Positions 1-9,217 of a stretch of DNA of 64,000 bases are shown here, in pieces (the first letter of the stretch is position 1; the number at the start of each line of letters is the position of its first letter). The DNA comes from Vibrio owensii CAIM 1854 = LMG 25443 (GTDB lineage Bacteria; Pseudomonadota; Gammaproteobacteria; Enterobacterales; Vibrionaceae): the NCBI RefSeq assembly GCF_000817815.1, contig NZ_JPRD01000024.1:1-64000 (forward strand). The letters run 5' to 3'. The notes under the pieces are model-generated. The model was given only the letters and a program-made list of their open reading frames with translations. It had not been told where the DNA came from and ran no database searches. The position numbers and the translations under genes were made by a program.

Positions 1-12
1 TCCGCTCCGCCA
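1..12 (+). tRNA. 3' end of a tRNA, probably tRNA-Asp (partial)
   Basis: The window opens with TCCGCTCCGCCA followed directly by a UUCG hairpin terminator. Bacterial tRNA-Asp genes end in a very similar string (acceptor strand plus encoded CCA), and the decayed copies downstream keep GAGTCCCG, which matches the T-arm of that tRNA. The body of the gene lies before the window, so identity is inferred from twelve bases and the local context. Confidence 0.5.
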
Positions 13-343
13 CTTATTTAAAAACCCAGTCTTCGGACTGGGTTTTGTCGTTTTAAAGCTCAAAAATGTTCCCTTTCAGGGAATGAGTCCCGCTTGAACG
101 CAAGCCCGAACTAGGCGTCCCCGCCGGTTTGCCGCTTATTCCAGACCTTAGTGGAAATGCTGAGGTCTTTTCGTATTACGATATTATACTTTGGTCTGCG
201 ACCAACGAGTCCCGCTCGTGTGCGAGTCCAATTGAACGTAAGCCTAGACTCGGCATCATCACCACTCCGCTACTTATTTAGAAACGTAGTCTTTGGACTT
301 GGCATTGTCGTCTCTAGAGCACAATGACGTTCCCTTTTAGGGA
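5..343 (+). repeat. Degenerate duplicated tRNA-3'-tail unit
   Basis: Bases 5-82 (tRNA 3' end, hairpin, then TTCCCTTTCAGGGA) recur in decayed form at 265-343: CTCCGCTACTTATTT, a damaged hairpin, then TTCCCTTTTAGGGA. The offset is 260 bases. Between them, segments starting GAGTCCCG (85 and 207) and GAACGCAAGCC / GAACGTAAGCC (95 and 234) look like further remnants. The arrangement resembles the tandem tRNA-tail repeats known behind some enterobacterial tRNA genes (tyrT/rtT), but function is unknown. Confidence 0.55.
21..50 (+). terminator. Rho-independent terminator of the tRNA transcript
   Basis: Perfect 11-bp stem AAAACCCAGTC / GACTGGGTTTT (21-31 and 36-46) closed by a TTCG tetraloop, followed by TTTTGTCGTTTT. 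It sits nine bases after the CCA of the upstream tRNA. Confidence 0.75.
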
Positions 344-849
344 GCAGATCTCCAAAAGGTGTTCTCTTAGTCGAGTGCTCCTTCAGGTGTTTCCGATTTA
401 ATTTCTCTTATTCAGAAAAACACAAAATAACGAAGTGAAAGAGCGCCTTGGACTTTTCGTATCTATGGGCTTGTTAATTCTCTAATAAAGCTTAGTTAGC
501 ATGTAATCTACGTTTCGGACCTATTAATTCATTTAGAATACAGTAATGATTTTGATGTTGGAGTCGATGAGCTCCATAGCTTTAGCTAGTCTCGTCTTCA
601 CTTATTCCTATAAAGTAGGCCTCAGTCTGAAGACCCCCTATATTTCATCATTCCTTAACAGTTCAGCCTTGGCGTTGTTTTTATAGTATGGGAGGGAGAA
701 CTTCTTCTTTCCAATGTAGCAAGCTACTGTCGACTCTTCTCTTAGTGTTACATGATTATGGATTAAGAAGCGCTGTATGAAGTTACTAGAGGTAGGGAAA
801 TAGGTTTTAGTTTATTGTTTTGGCTTTAGATACACTAGATTTTAGGCAT
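344..849. other. Gene-free AT-rich stretch
   Basis: About 500 bases between the decayed tRNA-tail repeat and the terminator of the antiporter gene. I see no ORF with a credible ribosome binding site, no RNA fold that I recognise and no mobile-element ends. It may hold further unrecognisable remnants of the repeat. Confidence 0.5.
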
Positions 850-874
850 AAAAAAAGGCAGCCAAGTGGCTACC
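850..874 (-). terminator. Terminator of the antiporter gene
   Basis: On the minus strand a GGTAGCC / GGCTGCC stem with a four-base loop (857-874) is followed by seven T (850-856). It lies 24 bases past the antiporter stop codon. Confidence 0.75.
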
Positions 875-897
875 TAGTTTGATAATTGTAGAAGTAC

Positions 898-2223
898 TTA
901 CTCTTGAGAAGCTTTTGCTTCTTGTGGTTCAACTGAGCCTTCTGCTTCCATTTCTTTCTCGGCTTGTTTCGCTTTCTCGATCATTGGCGTAATGGTGGAG
1001 CCTTGAATCAGGATTGAGAACACAACCACCGAGTAGGTCATCACCATGATGATCTCTTTCACATCAATCAATTTCTCTGGAATAACCAAGATACCCGATG
1101 GGATTGATAGTGCCATAGCTAGAGCGAGGCCGCCGCGCAAGCCACCCCAAGTTAAGATCTTAATAGACCAAGGATTATATTTTCTATAGCGCTTAAATCC
1201 GATGTAAGAAATGAACACACTTAGATAGCGAGCAGCCAGCACTAGTGGTACTGAAATTGCCATCATGATCCAGTCTTCTTTGTGGAATTCGAACAGTAGC
1301 ATCGACATACCGATAAGAAGGAATAGCACGCCATTTAAGAACTCATCGACCAGTTCCCAGAAATGGTCTAGGTGATCTTCACTCTCTTTAGAGAAACCGA
1401 TAAAACGCGTCCAGTTGCCAATCATAATACCCGATACCACCATCGCAAGTGGTCCAGATACATGAAGGTATTCAGCAAATGCGTAACCAGCGGTTGGCAC
1501 ACCAATAGTAAGCAATAGCTCCATTGAGTGGTCATCAGTGGCGCTGATTAAGTAGTGGAAAATAAGACCTAGTACGAAGCCATAAACGATGCCACCAATC
1601 GCTTCTTGAACAAATAGAAGTGTTACACTGCCAACGGTAGGAGCTTCAGTACCGAAGGCGATGGTGAATAGTGTTACGAAAATTACCAGACCAAAGCCGT
1701 CGTTAAACAGAGATTCACCTTCGATCTGTGTGGAGATTCGTTTTGGTGCATTAAGCTTTTTAACAATGGCGAGTACTGCAATCGGGTCGGTTGGGGAGAT
1801 AAGCGCACCGAAGAGCAGACAGTAGACGAGGTCAAATTGAATGCCGATAACTTGGCAGAAGCCGTAAAGTACAAAACCGATAAAGAAGGTTGAGAAGAGT
1901 GTTGCACCTAAAGCGAGTACGGTGATTTCCCATTTTTGATCTTTGAGGTTAGGGAGTTTGATACCCAAACCACCGGCAAAAAGTAGGAATCCGAGGATAC
2001 CTTTAAGAAGAAAATCCTCGAAGTTAATGCTGGTAACAGTTTCGGTCGCTATCTCGGTGAGATGAAACCAATCATTTTGACCTGCGATTAGAATGAGGAG
2101 TGAAAGAATCATCGAACCGGCAGTGATTGCGATGGTGGTTTGCATCTTTCCTATCTTACTGTTTACAAAGGCAATAACCATTGCCGCTGCAGATAGAAAA
2201 CATAAAGTATGATAGACCGACAT
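898..2223 (-). CDS. CPA1-family Na+/H+ antiporter (NhaP type)
   Basis: Inner-membrane cation/proton antiporter of about 441 residues. The hydrophobic profile gives roughly 12 membrane segments. The signature LISPTDPIAVLAIV carries the Asp that binds cation in CPA1 exchangers, and EGESLFNDG, typical of NhaP/NHE proteins, follows about 25 residues later. The last 30 residues are a charged Glu/Lys-rich cytoplasmic tail. The longest reading starts at 2244, but that ATG has no ribosome binding site; the ATG at 2223 has AGAGAG just upstream and begins directly with the first membrane helix, so I prefer it. The gene stands alone, divergent from metH. It probably serves pH and Na+ homeostasis; the exact ion (Na+ or K+) cannot be read from sequence. 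Confidence 0.85.
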   Translation of the reverse strand: MSVYHTLCFLSAAAMVIAFVNSKIGKMQTTIAITAGSMILSLLILIAGQNDWFHLTEIATETVTSINFEDFLLKGILGFLLFAGGLGIKLPNLKDQKWEITVLALGATLFSTFFIGFVLYGFCQVIGIQFDLVYCLLFGALISPTDPIAVLAIVKKLNAPKRISTQIEGESLFNDGFGLVIFVTLFTIAFGTEAPTVGSVTLLFVQEAIGGIVYGFVLGLIFHYLISATDDHSMELLLTIGVPTAGYAFAEYLHVSGPLAMVVSGIMIGNWTRFIGFSKESEDHLDHFWELVDEFLNGVLFLLIGMSMLLFEFHKEDWIMMAISVPLVLAARYLSVFISYIGFKRYRKYNPWSIKILTWGGLRGGLALAMALSIPSGILVIPEKLIDVKEIIMVMTYSVVVFSILIQGSTITPMIEKAKQAEKEMEAEGSVEPQEAKASQE

Positions 2224-2346
2224 AGAGCTCTCTATTTGTAACATTTTATGAATGGAATTCTCGGACGATGTTGACTAAATAGCAAACATTTTTTCGAGAT
2301 TATTTTGTAACTCGACGGAGACAAAATAATCAGTAATTCGTATTTT

Positions 2347-2362
2347 AGACGTCTAGACTCCT
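2347..2362 (+). promoter_or_regulatory. Tandem MetJ operator (two met boxes)
   Basis: AGACGTCT (2347-2354) is a perfect met box and is directly followed by AGACTCCT (2355-2362), a five-of-eight match, in the end-to-end 8-bp spacing that MetJ dimers need. It lies about 50 bases before the metH start. This predicts repression of metH by MetJ with S-adenosylmethionine as co-repressor. Binding is inferred. Confidence 0.75.
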
Positions 2363-2412
2363 TTAATTTGTGTGATAGGATGGAGAGATAACTAAAGGAA
2401 TGAGGCTGTACT

Positions 2413-5400
2413 GTGGGAAGTAATGTAAGACAACAGATTGAAGCTCAATTAAAGCAACGTATCTTGCTGATCGATGGTGGTATGGGCACCATGATTCAGG
2501 GATATAAACTTGAAGAGCAAGACTATCGAGGAGAGCGCTTTGCGGATTGGCATTGTGATCTAAAAGGCAACAACGATTTGTTGGTGCTCACTCAGCCTCA
2601 ATTGATTAAGGAAATTCACAGCGCTTACTTAGAAGCAGGCGCTGATATTCTTGAAACCAACACCTTTAACGCGACGACGATTGCGATGGCTGACTATGAG
2701 ATGGAAAGCCTGAGTGAGGAAATCAACTTTGCCGCTGCAAAGCTTGCGCGTGAAGCCGCTGATGAGTGGACGGCAAAAACGCCAGAGCGCCCACGTTATG
2801 TTGCGGGTGTGCTTGGTCCAACAAACCGTACTTGTTCTATCTCCCCTGATGTAAACGATCCGGGCTATCGTAACGTCAGCTTCGATGAGCTTGTTGAAGC
2901 TTATTCAGAATCAACTCGAGCGCTGATCAAAGGTGGCTCTGACCTTATTCTGATCGAGACCATTTTCGATACACTTAATGCTAAAGCTTGTGCCTTCGCA
3001 GTTGATAGCGTCTTCGAAGAATTAGGTATCGAGTTGCCAGTTATGATCTCCGGTACCATTACCGATGCTTCTGGACGCACCCTCTCAGGTCAAACTACGG
3101 AAGCCTTCTATAACTCTCTTCGTCATGTTAACCCTATTTCATTTGGTTTGAACTGTGCGCTTGGTCCTGATGAACTGCGCCCGTACGTAGAAGAGCTTTC
3201 TCGTATCTCGGAATCTTTTGTTTCTACTCACCCAAATGCGGGTCTACCGAATGCATTTGGTGAATATGACCTTTCGCCAGAAGATATGGCGGAACACGTT
3301 AAAGAGTGGGCGGAGAGTGGTTTCCTCAACCTAATTGGTGGTTGTTGTGGTACCACGCCAGAGCATATTCGCCATATGGCAATGGCAGTTGAAGGTGTGA
3401 AACCTCGTGATTTGCCTAAGCTTACGGTTGCTTGTCGTTTATCCGGTCTTGAGCCTCTTACTATTGAAAAAGAGACGCTGTTTATTAACGTAGGTGAGCG
3501 TACTAACGTTACTGGTTCTGCTCGATTTAAACGTTTGATCAAAGAAGAACTCTATGATGAAGCACTAGAGGTTGCCCGACAACAAGTTGAGAACGGAGCT
3601 CAGATCATCGACATCAACATGGATGAAGGCATGTTGGATGCAGAAGCTTGTATGGTTCGCTTCCTAAACCTATGCGCATCTGAGCCTGAGATCTCCAAAG
3701 TGCCTATCATGGTCGACTCTTCTAAATGGGAGGTGATCGAGGCGGGTCTGAAGTGTATTCAGGGCAAGGGCATCGTAAACTCCATCTCTTTGAAAGAAGG
3801 TAAAGAGAAGTTTGTTGAGCAAGCAAAGTTGATTCGTCGATACGGTGCCGCAGTTATCGTTATGGCGTTTGACGAAGTTGGTCAGGCAGAAACACGTGAA
3901 CGTAAGCTAGAAATCTGTACTAACGCTTACCGTATCTTGGTTGATGAAGTCGGCTTCCCACCAGAAGACATCATCTTTGACCCGAACATCTTTGCAGTTG
4001 CGACGGGTATCGAAGAGCACAACAACTACGCCGTGGATTTCATTGAAGCGGTTGCAGACATCAAGCGCGACTTACCTCACGCGATGATCTCCGGTGGTGT
4101 GTCTAACGTTTCCTTCTCATTCCGCGGTAATAACTACGTTCGTGAAGCGATTCATGCGGTGTTCCTATACCACTGTTTTAAAAACGGTATGGACATGGGC
4201 ATCGTGAACGCGGGTCAATTAGAGATCTACGATAACGTTCCAGACAAACTGCGTGAAGCAGTAGAAGATGTGGTTCTTAACCGCCGTGATGATTCGACCG
4301 AGCGACTACTTGATATCGCGGCAGAATACGCCGGAAAGGGTGTCGGCAAAGAAGAAGATGCTTCTGCACTAGAGTGGCGTACTTGGGCGGTAGAAAAACG
4401 TCTAGAGCATGCGCTGGTTAAAGGCATTACTGAGTTCATCGTCGAAGATACCGAAGAAGCTCGCCTTAATGCCTCTAAGCCACTTGAAGTCATTGAAGGT
4501 CCATTGATGGATGGCATGAACGTGGTGGGTGACTTATTTGGTGAAGGTAAGATGTTCCTTCCTCAGGTAGTGAAATCAGCGCGTGTTATGAAGCAGGCAG
4601 TAGCGCACTTAGAGCCTTTTATTAATAAAGAGAAGCAAGCGGGCTCTTCCAACGGTAAGATTTTGTTGGCTACGGTAAAAGGTGACGTGCACGATATCGG
4701 TAAGAACATTGTTGGCGTGGTTCTACAATGTAACAACTACGAGATCATCGATCTTGGCGTCATGGTGCCATGTGAGAAGATCCTCAAGGTAGCCAAAGAA
4801 GAAAACGTCGACATTATTGGTCTTTCTGGTTTGATCACACCGTCTCTCGATGAAATGGTTCATGTCGCGAAAGAAATGGAGCGTCTTGATTTCGATCTTC
4901 CACTTCTGATTGGTGGTGCAACAACATCCAAAGCGCATACGGCAGTTAAGATTGAGCAGAACTACAAACATCCTGTGGTTTACGTCAATAACGCTTCTCG
5001 TGCGGTCGGTGTATGTACATCACTGTTATCAAATGAGCTTCGTCCTGGCTTTGTTGAAAAACTGGATGCGGACTATGAGCGCGTACGTGATCAGCATAAC
5101 CGTAAGAAGCCGCGCACTAAGCCTGTTACTTTAGAAGAAGCACGAGCGAACAAAGTCGCGATTGATTGGGATAAGTACACGCCTCCTACCCCTGTGAAGC
5201 CGGGCATTCATATCTTTGATGACTTTGAAGTATCTACTTTGCGTAAGTACATCGACTGGACGCCTTTCTTTATGACTTGGTCGTTAGTCGGCAAGTATCC
5301 AACAATCTTTGACCATGAAGAAGTGGGTGAAGAGGCTCAACGCCTGTACAAAGATGCTAACGAACTACTAGATCGTGTTGAGCGTGAAGGGTTACTCAAA

Positions 5401-6093
5401 GCGCGTGGCATGTGTGGTCTGTTCCCTGCAGCAAGCGTGGGTGATGATATCGAAGTCTACACCGACGAATCGCGTACAGAAGTGGCGAAAGTCCTGCATA
5501 ACTTACGCCAGCAGACGGAGAAACCAAAAGGCTTCAACTACTGCCTGTCGGATTATGTTGCCCCGAAAGAGTCTGGTAAGCTCGATTGGGTTGGTGCTTT
5601 TGCTGTAACTGGTGGTATCGGTGAGCGTGAACTTGCCGACGAATACAAAGCGCAGGGTGATGATTACAATGCCATCATGATTCAAGCGGTAGCGGACCGT
5701 CTGGCGGAAGCATTTGCTGAGTATCTACATGAGCGCGTGCGCAAAGAGATTTGGGGTTACGCTGCGGATGAAGAGCTATCGAATGAAGAGCTGATTCGTG
5801 AGAAATACCAAGGTATTCGTCCTGCTCCCGGCTATCCAGCATGTCCAGAGCATACTGAGAAAGGACCGCTTTGGGAGCTTATGAATGTTGAAGAAAACAT
5901 TGGAATGTCACTGACATCGAGCTATGCGATGTACCCAGGAGCATCCGTTTCGGGTTGGTACTTCTCGCACCCTGACTCTCGTTACTTTGCGATCGCTCAG
6001 ATCCAAGAGGATCAGTTGCAAAGCTATACTGATCGTAAAGGTTGGGATAGGATCGAAGCGGAAAAATGGTTAGGTCCCAACATTAACGGTTAA
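2413..6093 (+). CDS. metH: Cobalamin-dependent methionine synthase
   Basis: Transfers the methyl group of 5-methyltetrahydrofolate to homocysteine through methylcobalamin, the last step of methionine synthesis. The 1226 residues show the full modular order. The homocysteine domain has zinc ligands Cys248, Cys311 and Cys312. The folate domain (about 355-620) carries [11 protein letters not shown]. The cap and B12 domain carries DVHDIG with axial ligand His760. The reactivation domain has [12 protein letters not shown] near the end. Residue numbers are one above the E. coli enzyme. The GTG start at 2413 is preceded by AAAGGA and TGAGG. It is a single gene with its own MetJ boxes and a strong terminator. 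The identification is certain. Confidence 0.98.
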   Translation: MGSNVRQQIEAQLKQRILLIDGGMGTMIQGYKLEEQDYRGERFADWHCDLKGNNDLLVLTQPQLIKEIHSAYLEAGADILETNTFNATTIAMADYEMESLSEEINFAAAKLAREAADEWTAKTPERPRYVAGVLGPTNRTCSISPDVNDPGYRNVSFDELVEAYSESTRALIKGGSDLILIETIFDTLNAKACAFAVDSVFEELGIELPVMISGTITDASGRTLSGQTTEAFYNSLRHVNPISFGLNCALGPDELRPYVEELSRISESFVSTHPNAGLPNAFGEYDLSPEDMAEHVKEWAESGFLNLIGGCCGTTPEHIRHMAMAVEGVKPRDLPKLTVACRLSGLEPLTIEKETLFINVGERTNVTGSARFKRLIKEELYDEALEVARQQVENGAQIIDINMDEGMLDAEACMVRFLNLCASEPEISKVPIMVDSSKWEVIEAGLKCIQGKGIVNSISLKEGKEKFVEQAKLIRRYGAAVIVMAFDEVGQAETRERKLEICTNAYRILVDEVGFPPEDIIFDPNIFAVATGIEEHNNYAVDFIEAVADIKRDLPHAMISGGVSNVSFSFRGNNYVREAIHAVFLYHCFKNGMDMGIVNAGQLEIYDNVPDKLREAVEDVVLNRRDDSTERLLDIAAEYAGKGVGKEEDASALEWRTWAVEKRLEHALVKGITEFIVEDTEEARLNASKPLEVIEGPLMDGMNVVGDLFGEGKMFLPQVVKSARVMKQAVAHLEPFINKEKQAGSSNGKILLATVKGDVHDIGKNIVGVVLQCNNYEIIDLGVMVPCEKILKVAKEENVDIIGLSGLITPSLDEMVHVAKEMERLDFDLPLLIGGATTSKAHTAVKIEQNYKHPVVYVNNASRAVGVCTSLLSNELRPGFVEKLDADYERVRDQHNRKKPRTKPVTLEEARANKVAIDWDKYTPPTPVKPGIHIFDDFEVSTLRKYIDWTPFFMTWSLVGKYPTIFDHEEVGEEAQRLYKDANELLDRVEREGLLKARGMCGLFPAASVGDDIEVYTDESRTEVAKVLHNLRQQTEKPKGFNYCLSDYVAPKESGKLDWVGAFAVTGGIGERELADEYKAQGDDYNAIMIQAVADRLAEAFAEYLHERVRKEIWGYAADEELSNEELIREKYQGIRPAPGYPACPEHTEKGPLWELMNVEENIGMSLTSSYAMYPGASVSGWYFSHPDSRYFAIAQIQEDQLQSYTDRKGWDRIEAEKWLGPNING

Positions 6094-6113
6094 CCAAGCT
6101 ATATAGAAACGAA

Positions 6114-6141
6114 AAGGGCTGCCATGTGCAGCCCTTGTTTA
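6114..6141. terminator. Bidirectional terminator between metH and lysC
   Basis: Nine-base-pair stem AAGGGCTGC / GCAGCCCTT (6114-6122, 6127-6135) with T-rich sequence on both sides. It serves the convergent metH and lysC genes. Confidence 0.8.
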
Positions 6142-6160
6142 TTAGTGATTGAAAGTATTT

Positions 6161-7513
6161 TTATTGCTCAAACAACTCGGTGTGCAATTTTTGGATTGCT
6201 TGGCGAGATACGGACTCGTGAACAAGGAAGCACAGGTTATGTGGGCTTGCACCGTAACAGATCATACGTAGGTTGAAGTCTTCTAGCGTGCCAAATACTT
6301 GCTTCGCGTAGCCTTTGCTTTCACTCATGTTGTTACCAATCAGAGCGACGAGGCATAGATCGTGTTCCACCTCTACCTTACATAGCTCTTCAAGCTCTTC
6401 ACGCGCTGCTTGTGGCAATTGAGGTGCACCGCCAGATGTGTCTGTTTGATCAAGAGTGAGTGACACACTGATTTCAGATGTGGTGATCAGATCAACAGAG
6501 ATTTTGTGCTTCGCTAGGATCTCAAATACTTTCGCTAAGAAGCCGTACGCGTGGAACATGTTAGCACTGCGTAATGTCACCATGGTTTGGTTGCAGCGAA
6601 GAGCAAGTGCTCGGAATAAAGGCGAACTCTCTACTTGATGGCGAATCCATGTGCCGCCTTTTTCCGGCTCTTTAGATGACCCAACAAATACCGGAATGTC
6701 GTGACGAAGAGCAGGAACCAATGTTGAAGGGTGCAGGATCTTTGCGCCAAAGTTTGCCATCTCTGATGCTTCGCTAAAGCTGATCTCTGGAATTGGCGCT
6801 GCTTTTGAGGCGATACGTGGATCAGTGGTGTAGATGCCCGGAACGTCGGTCCAAATCTCTAGACCTGCAGCTTTCACGCCTTCTGCAATGAGTGCTGCAC
6901 TGTAGTCACTGCCGCCACGGCCAAGCGTAGTGGTATTACCTTCTTCATCTGAACCAATAAAACCTTGGGTGATAACCACGTATTCTTGGCAAAGTGGGAC
7001 TAACTTTTCTTGTGCTAGTTGTGAAATGGACTCGACATTAGGTTCAGCTCGACCAAAGTTTCCATCGGTTTTTAGCACGTCGCGAATATCAAAACGAACT
7101 GCGTTCACACCACGCTCTCGCATTAGTTGGGCAAGGATGTGAGTCGACATTAATTCACCACAAGCGACTAAATGATCGGTCAGTTTAGTGCTTGCTTGGA
7201 TTGAAGCGGCCTCTGCCAAACTGGTGACGGTATCAAGAATCGAATAAACCTCTGCCGCAGCTTCGGTTGCATCCTCAAGTTGCGACAGAATTGATTGGTG
7301 GATACCTGCTAGTTTCTGAAGTACTTCCGCACGATGTTCTTGGTCTTGAACACCATTTGCCAGTTCAACCAATAGGTTAGTGACACCTGAGCAAGCGCTG
7401 CTAACCACAAGGCGAGTATTTGGGTTGTTTTCTATGATAGTGGAGCAACGACTCATTGCCTCAAAGTTGGCAACACTGGTTCCACCGAATTTTGCTACGT
7501 TAAATGCGCTCAC
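6161..7513 (-). CDS. lysC: Aspartokinase III, lysine-sensitive
   Basis: Phosphorylates aspartate at the first step of lysine, threonine and methionine synthesis. About 450 residues, the length of E. coli LysC. KFGGTSV near the N terminus and GRGGSDYSA are the ATP and aspartate binding motifs, and two ACT domains (with DLITTSE and MICYGAS) fill the C terminus and bind lysine. I chose the GTG at 7513: it has GGGAG eight bases upstream and yields the standard N terminus. A longer reading to 7603 adds about 30 residues unlike any aspartokinase and would run into the leader. Expression is controlled by the lysine riboswitch upstream, besides feedback on the enzyme. Confidence 0.96.
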   Translation of the reverse strand: MSAFNVAKFGGTSVANFEAMSRCSTIIENNPNTRLVVSSACSGVTNLLVELANGVQDQEHRAEVLQKLAGIHQSILSQLEDATEAAAEVYSILDTVTSLAEAASIQASTKLTDHLVACGELMSTHILAQLMRERGVNAVRFDIRDVLKTDGNFGRAEPNVESISQLAQEKLVPLCQEYVVITQGFIGSDEEGNTTTLGRGGSDYSAALIAEGVKAAGLEIWTDVPGIYTTDPRIASKAAPIPEISFSEASEMANFGAKILHPSTLVPALRHDIPVFVGSSKEPEKGGTWIRHQVESSPLFRALALRCNQTMVTLRSANMFHAYGFLAKVFEILAKHKISVDLITTSEISVSLTLDQTDTSGGAPQLPQAAREELEELCKVEVEHDLCLVALIGNNMSESKGYAKQVFGTLEDFNLRMICYGASPHNLCFLVHESVSRQAIQKLHTELFEQ

Positions 7514-7635
7514 TGCGTTCTCCCACGACTTCCTGAAAAAATAATAACAAATTAATAGGTTGCCTAATACATCCAATGTTTGGTGAGGAAAGGAACAGAG
7601 CAAATAGAGAGGTAGTTAGAATGTAATTTGAAAAT

Positions 7636-7820
7636 TTACCCTCAGAAGCTCTTCATCATACGGCGCTGATGACAGTTGATGGGATTCAACCCAAGTCAAC
7701 CGACAAGTCAAATCCTGCAACTTTGACTTACCTCGGCACTACTCCCCCTGAGTGATTGGTATTGGAATTGCGGCTCCACAAATCACCTGCCTGGGCAGTG
7801 CTCCTCTTCTGCATAAAGCT
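7636..7820 (-). promoter_or_regulatory. Lysine riboswitch (L box)
   Basis: Read on the minus strand, the leader contains the conserved L-box blocks in order: GCAGAAGAGGAGCA, then GGGGGAGTAGTGCCGAGGT, then GGTTGAATCCCATCAAC, and a closing GCTTCTGAGGGTAAA that pairs with the opening AGAAG. The order matches the E. coli lysC riboswitch. It ends about 120 bases before the lysC start, leaving room for an expression platform that hides the ribosome binding site or stops transcription when lysine is bound. Confidence 0.93.
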
Positions 7821-7825
7821 TAAAC

Positions 7826-7854
7826 ATTGAACGGTTTTGCTGTCACATTGTCAA
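7826..7854 (-). promoter_or_regulatory. Likely lysC promoter
   Basis: On the minus strand TTGACA (7849-7854), a 17-base spacer and TTCAAT (7826-7831) place the transcript start near 7819, exactly where the lysine riboswitch begins. The -35 is perfect and the -10 weak. Confidence 0.55.
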
Positions 7855-8039
7855 CCAATATCTCAACCAGAATGAAAGTTTTTATTAACGAATTTGTGAC
7901 AGTGGTTTGACCTCTATACTTAGGGCTAATTGCCGATAGAGGAAAAATCTATTAGGGTGAAAACTTCGATACCTGAGCCAACCTTTTGAATAGAACTTTT
8001 ATAACGCTCAGGATGAATGACTGCAATCAAGGAGCTGAC

Positions 8040-9161
8040 ATGCCGATCCAAAGCTTTATTCCCCCACACCGTATTTTGATGGGACCTGGTCCATCTGATA
8101 TTTCCCCTCAGGTTTTACAAGCGCTTAGCCGTCCAACAGTTGGTCACTTAGACCCGCTTTTCATTGCCATGATGGATGAGCTAAAACAGCTGCTTAAATA
8201 CGCTTTCCAAACGGAAAATGAATTTACTATCGCAGTTTCGGCACCGGGCAGTGCGGGTATGGAAACGTGCTTCGTTAACCTGATAGAAAAAGGCGACAAG
8301 GTCATCGTCTGCCGCAATGGTGTTTTCGGTGAGCGTATGCGTGAAAACGTGGTTCGTGCTGGTGGTGAAACGGTTGTCGTCGATGATGAATGGGGAACCC
8401 CTGTATCGGTCGATAAAGTTGAAGAAGCGTTAAAGCAGCACCCTGATGCTAAGATTCTTGCTTTTGTTCATGCTGAAACATCGACGGGGGCGGTAAGTGA
8501 TGCTCAAGCTCTGGGTCTACTCGCGAAGCAATACGGTCTGTTATCGATTGTTGATGCTGTGACCTCGCTTGGTGGTGTACCTCTTAAAGTTGACGAGTGG
8601 CAGTTAGACGCAGTGTATTCGGGCAGCCAAAAATGTCTTTCGTGTGTTCCAGGTTTATCGCCTGTGACGCTTTCTCCGTCAGCTATTGAGAAGATTCAAT
8701 CAAGAACGACACCGGTTCAAAGCTGGTTCTTGGATCAAAGTCTAGTGTTGGGTTATTGGAGTGGACAAGGTAAACGTAGCTATCACCACACTGCGCCCGT
8801 GAACAGTTTGTATGCGCTGCATGAAGCTCTACTTATTCTTAAGAATGAAGGTTTAGAAAATGCGTGGGCACGTCACCAGTTAATGCATGAGAAGCTTAAA
8901 GCCGGTTTACAAAAACTAGGTTTTGAATTTGTGGTAGAAGAAGAGTATCGACTACCACAATTGAATGCGATTTATGTCCCGGAAGGAATTGATGAAGCAA
9001 AAGTGCGTAATCACTTACTTGAAACCTACAATCTAGAGATTGGTGCCGGTCTTGGTGCACTGGCTGGTAAAGCATGGCGAATTGGTTTGATGGGCTATGG
9101 TGCTCGACCTGAAAATGTAGCTTTGTGTTTGCGAGCTTTAGAAGAGTCACTGACTGAATAA
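8040..9161 (+). CDS. PLP-dependent alanine/serine-glyoxylate-type aminotransferase
   Basis: Class V aminotransferase of 373 residues. The N terminus GPGPSDISPQVLQAL, the Ser-Ala-Pro-Gly-Ser cofactor loop near residue 70, VDAVTSLGG (the Asp that contacts the pyridine nitrogen) and SGSQKCL with Lys198 as PLP lysine are characteristic of the alanine-glyoxylate/serine-pyruvate/2-aminoethylphosphonate transaminase family. The ATG at 8040 has AAGGAG at 8029-8034; the longer reading from 7986 lacks a ribosome site. The amino donor and acceptor cannot be told from sequence, and no phosphonate or glyoxylate genes adjoin to help. The long leader holds an inverted repeat, CCTGAGC (7972-7978) with GCTCAGG (8006-8012). 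Confidence 0.85.
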   Translation: MPIQSFIPPHRILMGPGPSDISPQVLQALSRPTVGHLDPLFIAMMDELKQLLKYAFQTENEFTIAVSAPGSAGMETCFVNLIEKGDKVIVCRNGVFGERMRENVVRAGGETVVVDDEWGTPVSVDKVEEALKQHPDAKILAFVHAETSTGAVSDAQALGLLAKQYGLLSIVDAVTSLGGVPLKVDEWQLDAVYSGSQKCLSCVPGLSPVTLSPSAIEKIQSRTTPVQSWFLDQSLVLGYWSGQGKRSYHHTAPVNSLYALHEALLILKNEGLENAWARHQLMHEKLKAGLQKLGFEFVVEEEYRLPQLNAIYVPEGIDEAKVRNHLLETYNLEIGAGLGALAGKAWRIGLMGYGARPENVALCLRALEESLTE

Positions 9162-9184
9162 ATCGACTCGGTAATGAGGTAAAG

Positions 9185-9213
9185 AAAAGCGAAGGTTATT
9201 CCTTCGCTTTTTT
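9185..9213. terminator. Bidirectional terminator
   Basis: AAAAGCGAAGG / CCTTCGCTTTT stem with a five-base loop and T tract, between the convergent aminotransferase and pglL genes. Confidence 0.85.
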
Positions 9214-9217
9214 GTAT

